A stretch of 64,000 nucleotides of DNA from Paguma larvata. Lineage: Eukaryota; Chordata; Mammalia; Carnivora; Viverridae. Position 1 is the stretch's first letter, and each line of letters opens with the position of its first letter. A program made the position numbers and the translations under genes. Under the pieces are notes generated by a model. That model made no database searches, had not been told where the DNA came from, and saw nothing but the letters and a program-made list of their open reading frames with translations. Location of the stretch: the NCBI GenBank assembly GCA_030068075.1, contig CM057841.1, positions 2,788,565 through 2,852,564 on the forward strand. Reading direction: 5' to 3'. Positions 63,701-64,000 of this stretch are shown in pieces.

Positions 63701-64000
63701 CGGACAGCAGATTAAGGGAGGGGTGGGAAGAGGAAGTTGATTCATCTCTGGGATCCCTGTACCCAGCCAAGGCCCAGCACAGAAGGGGCTTAAAAAAAAT
63801 GGAAATTAGTTCAGGATCCAGCAAGGGGGAGAGAGGAGGGGGCGGCAGCGAGACGGGGGAGAGGCTGGGGCTGGAGCAAGGGAGTCGGTGCTAGTGGGCC
63901 ACGGGCACTCTCTGCTCCCCAGGCCTCTCCCTGGTGGTGGGCTTGGTTCTTTACATTTCCAGCATCAATGACGAAGTCATGAACCGGCCCAGCAGCTCTG
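48200..64000 (+). CDS. CACNG7: CACNG7, voltage-dependent calcium channel gamma-7 / TARP (5' part; cut by window end)
   Basis: Coding exons 48200-48395, 48989-49075, 49481-49621 and 63923-64000 join in frame to residues 1-167 of a protein that is normally about 275 long. It starts MSHCSSRALTLLSSVFGACG, with membrane segment 1 near residues 8-28, extracellular glycosylation site NQT, the claudin-family GLWRVC signature with Cys, then segments 2 and 3 (SLFLVFTAFVISNIG; LAFVSGIFFILSG) and a final partial SSINDEVMNRPSSS. Known role: type II TARP that modulates AMPA-receptor trafficking and gating and affects Cav2.2 calcium channels in brain, at neuronal membranes. The C-terminal tail, including membrane segment 4 and the TTPV-like or SSPC-type end, lies outside the window. 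ATG 48,200 was chosen by family match and by the acceptor just before it. Confidence 0.97.
48396..48988. other. CACNG7: CACNG7 intron 2
   Basis: Unique DNA without SINE or exon; a pyrimidine-rich acceptor (ttccccccag) closes it. Confidence 0.6.
48989..49075 (+). CDS. CACNG7: CACNG7 exon 3 (residues 66-95)
   Basis: Encodes GREKGRCVASEYFLEPEINL and TENTENIL of the extracellular loop, including its paired Cys. Donor CTGA|gtgagg splits Lys. Confidence 0.95.
49076..49480. other. CACNG7: CACNG7 intron 3
   Basis: Degenerate GGGGTGGGGCC-rich repeats ('gggtggggccaaaccaaaag' region, 49,240-49,330). No exon. Confidence 0.5.
49481..49621 (+). CDS. CACNG7: CACNG7 exon 4 (residues 95-142)
   Basis: Encodes membrane segments 2 and most of 3 with the NIGHIRPQRTI linker. 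Donor TCCG|gtgagc. Confidence 0.96.
49690..49828 (+). mobile_element. MIR relic
   Basis: 'cttgctgtgtgatctggagg' and 'ctctgtgaaatggagatcac' in consensus order. Confidence 0.65.
49829..50025 (-). mobile_element. MIR relic, opposite strand
   Basis: 'ccccattttacagatgcaga', 'cccatacagccagtgacaca' and 'gagctgggacccagac' in antisense order, tail to tail with the previous copy. Confidence 0.7.
50040..50350. mobile_element. Old L1 3' UTR-like relic
   Basis: 'gaacacccatggacccacca' and 'caaccattaccgtattacta' resemble L1ME 3' regions; resembles 58,300-58,700. Confidence 0.45.
50351..51508. other. Intronic DNA, mostly unassigned
   Basis: A weak MIR-like segment at 50,385-50,480; otherwise nothing recognised. 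Confidence 0.35.
51518..51744 (-). mobile_element. Felid CanSINE, first of a cluster of three
   Basis: AAGAGGACA at 51,509-51,517 and 52,194-52,202 flanks the whole cluster, so later copies landed in the first copy's tail. Confidence 0.9.
51765..51980 (-). mobile_element. Felid CanSINE, middle of the cluster
   Basis: Close to consensus with an intact GCCACCCAGGCGCCCC head, suggesting a younger insertion. Confidence 0.92.
51988..52193 (-). mobile_element. Felid CanSINE, oldest of the cluster
   Basis: Its head directly abuts the right-hand AAGAGGACA. Uses the 'aaaaccaacagtcagacgctt' variant. Confidence 0.9.
52208..52482 (+). mobile_element. hAT-Charlie type relic
   Basis: 'ggcaaacccatgtagggcca', 'caggctttgagagccatagg', 'agcagtgggcgtggttctgt' and terminal 'gcttgctgacccctgg'. 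Same family as 61,893-62,985. Confidence 0.65.
52560..52745 (-). mobile_element. MIR relic
   Basis: 'attctccagctgaggaaaca' core in antisense order. Confidence 0.55.
52803..52920 (+). mobile_element. Short, older carnivore SINE
   Basis: 'agggtgcctggttggctcca', 'cttgatctcagggtgaattc' and 'gagattactttaaaaaaata'. Confidence 0.75.
52921..53619. other. Intronic DNA, unassigned
   Basis: A decayed 'gaggaaaccaagacttggaa' MIR/L2-like part at 53,050 and a 'catgccaggccctgcacag' repeat-like part at 53,500-53,580. Confidence 0.35.
53620..54195 (+). mobile_element. L2 LINE 3' end
   Basis: Long match by eye: 'cattgcacttagaatacatccaaactcc'-type block, 'cagccacactggcctccttc', 'agaatgtaccctccaaaatg', then 'gaaggatgaatga'. 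Confidence 0.75.
54774..54817. repeat. (CA)n microsatellite
   Basis: About 20 uninterrupted CA units; probably polymorphic. Confidence 0.95.
55165..55556 (-). mobile_element. Felid CanSINE split by an opposite-strand copy
   Basis: Left part 55,165-55,307 and right part 55,518-55,556 (…GCCACCCAGG-like head AACCACCCAGGCACCCC); the insert lies between. Confidence 0.85.
55308..55515 (+). mobile_element. Felid CanSINE nested in the previous
   Basis: AAGAAT at 55,302-55,307 and 55,516-55,521 marks the join. The head has lost 'ctcagtcggttaag'. Confidence 0.85.
56207..56440 (-). mobile_element. Felid CanSINE with (TTTTTG)n tail
   Basis: Tail carries repeated GTTTTT units. Words like 'cactccaatctttttttaa' flank both this and the next copy. 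Confidence 0.88.
56450..56625 (-). mobile_element. Felid CanSINE, adjacent copy
   Basis: 'aaaaccaagagtccaatgct' variant; head GCCACCCAGATGCCTC. Confidence 0.87.
56626..57700. mobile_element. Old L1 3' region-like DNA
   Basis: 'cacatatggcgaatc', 'caggattcaaattccacttg' and 'gaggaaatctggtcatttgt' fit L1ME-type 3' sequence; contains a (CT)n at 56,734-56,764. Family call uncertain. Confidence 0.45.
57711..57750. repeat. (TG)n microsatellite
   Basis: About 18 TG units. Confidence 0.93.
57751..58289. other. Intronic DNA, unassigned
   Basis: Probably continues the L1-like sequence but too diverged to call. Confidence 0.3.
58290..58800. mobile_element. Old L1 3' UTR-like relic
   Basis: 'acagtgaattcacatatact', 'gaccaaattttgacattttg' and 'caatccatattcaaatttca' blocks. 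Confidence 0.5.
59068..59240 (-). mobile_element. Felid CanSINE, head lost
   Basis: Breaks off at 'gagaccatgctgagccgat' and meets a truncated opposite copy. Confidence 0.82.
59250..59420 (+). mobile_element. Felid CanSINE, 5' truncated
   Basis: Starts near the B box ('cttgatccgtgagttccagc') and has a full tail. Confidence 0.84.
59425..59592 (-). mobile_element. Felid CanSINE, shortened
   Basis: Lacks the 'caggctccaggctctgagct' part; head GCCACCCAGGTGCCCC intact. Confidence 0.85.
59607..59803 (-). mobile_element. Felid CanSINE with target duplication
   Basis: AGAACCCTCTTCA (59,594-59,606) and AGAAACCCTCTTCA (59,804-59,817). Confidence 0.92.
59818..60389. other. Intronic DNA, unassigned
   Basis: No gene or nameable repeat seen. 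Confidence 0.3.
60390..61190. mobile_element. Old L1 3' region relic
   Basis: 'gatagcttcagggtaaattc', 'gtttccccagcttcaccgaa' and 'ttgacctgatggttgagaaa' fit L1M-type 3' sequence. Confidence 0.5.
61200..61391 (-). mobile_element. Felid CanSINE
   Basis: AAGGAGCATTTT before and AAGAGCATTTT after suggest the target site. Confidence 0.88.
61423..61639 (+). mobile_element. Young felid CanSINE with perfect 14-base target duplication
   Basis: AAACAAGGAGCTCA at 61,409-61,422 and 61,640-61,653. Near-consensus sequence makes this the best candidate for a recent insertion. Confidence 0.96.
62033..62240 (-). mobile_element. Felid CanSINE
   Basis: Complete; head GCCACCCAGACCGCCCC. Confidence 0.88.
62241..62890 (-). 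mobile_element. L1 LINE fragment with ORF2 C-terminus
   Basis: Minus-strand frames read like the end of L1 ORF2 (PPPGISTQEKRKHMFTQK, then LNKMWYSRIKEYYSAKKRND) with a frame shift or stop between about 62,640 and 62,705. Dead copy. Confidence 0.75.
63095..63790 (+). mobile_element. L2 LINE 3' end
   Basis: 'tctgctccagaccttccatggcttcc'-type start, 'gactcaggcaaaggccattc', 'tgtacccagccaaggcccag' end. Stops about 130 bases before CACNG7 exon 5. Confidence 0.7.
63923..64000 (+). CDS. CACNG7: CACNG7 exon 5, partial (from residue 142)
   Basis: Acceptor tctgctccccag ends at 63,922; encodes GLSLVVGLVLYISSINDEVM and runs off the window. Confidence 0.95.

Larger units (their letters stand above)
49622..63922. 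other. CACNG7: CACNG7 intron 4 (14.3 kb, repeat-rich)
   Basis: Built from MIR, L1, L2, hAT and CanSINE insertions listed separately. No open frame inside has gene character. Unassigned stretches (54,196-54,775, 54,820-55,160, 55,560-56,200) show nothing beyond low-complexity DNA. Confidence 0.8.

Overview
The window is nuclear DNA of a carnivore, almost certainly a cat (felid). It is crowded with copies, in both orientations, of the tRNA-Lys-derived CanSINE. The long form has the felid body (tRNA-like head, CT-rich block, AATAAA-containing A-rich tail). Vertebrate split genes, CpG islands and old mammalian repeats (MIR, L2, L1, hAT-Charlie, MaLR LTRs) fit this. Three protein-coding genes lie in the same direction and in the same order as on human chromosome 19q13.4: MYADM, PRKCG, CACNG7.

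Layout. 1-15,000 is intergenic, with SINEs nested in older L1, LTR and hAT relics and no gene I can support. 15,200-22,545 is MYADM: GC-rich promoter DNA, untranslated 5' exons, and one coding exon of 322 codons at 20,223-21,191. 22,545-25,400 is the spacer; it holds a CpG-rich block at about 24,020-24,330 with a ZNF143-type site between two RFX-type palindromes. 25,741-42,987 is PRKCG (protein kinase C gamma): all 18 coding exons can be joined, giving exactly 697 codons plus stop. Its 3' UTR ends near a poly(A) signal at 43,773. 44,300-45,700 is the CACNG7 CpG island and untranslated first exon. CACNG7 coding exons lie at 48,200-48,395, 48,989-49,075, 49,481-49,621 and 63,923 to the window end, where the gene is cut; 14.3 kb of repeat-rich intron separates the last two.

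How the genes relate. MYADM is a broadly expressed MARVEL-domain membrane protein. PRKCG is the neuronal calcium- and diacylglycerol-activated PKC. CACNG7 is a neuronal claudin-fold TARP auxiliary subunit. The last two are both neuronal signalling genes, but nothing here shows co-regulation beyond some shared motif types. I see no bacterial, viral or mobile defence system and no clearly new biological system. The best leads are regulatory: repeated RFX X-box palindromes, inverted pairs of ZNF143-type sites, a G-rich minisatellite just downstream of first exons of two genes, and long gene-centred stretches without any SINE. Exon limits come from reading frame, GT/AG rule and recalled mammalian protein families; untranslated exon starts are approximate.
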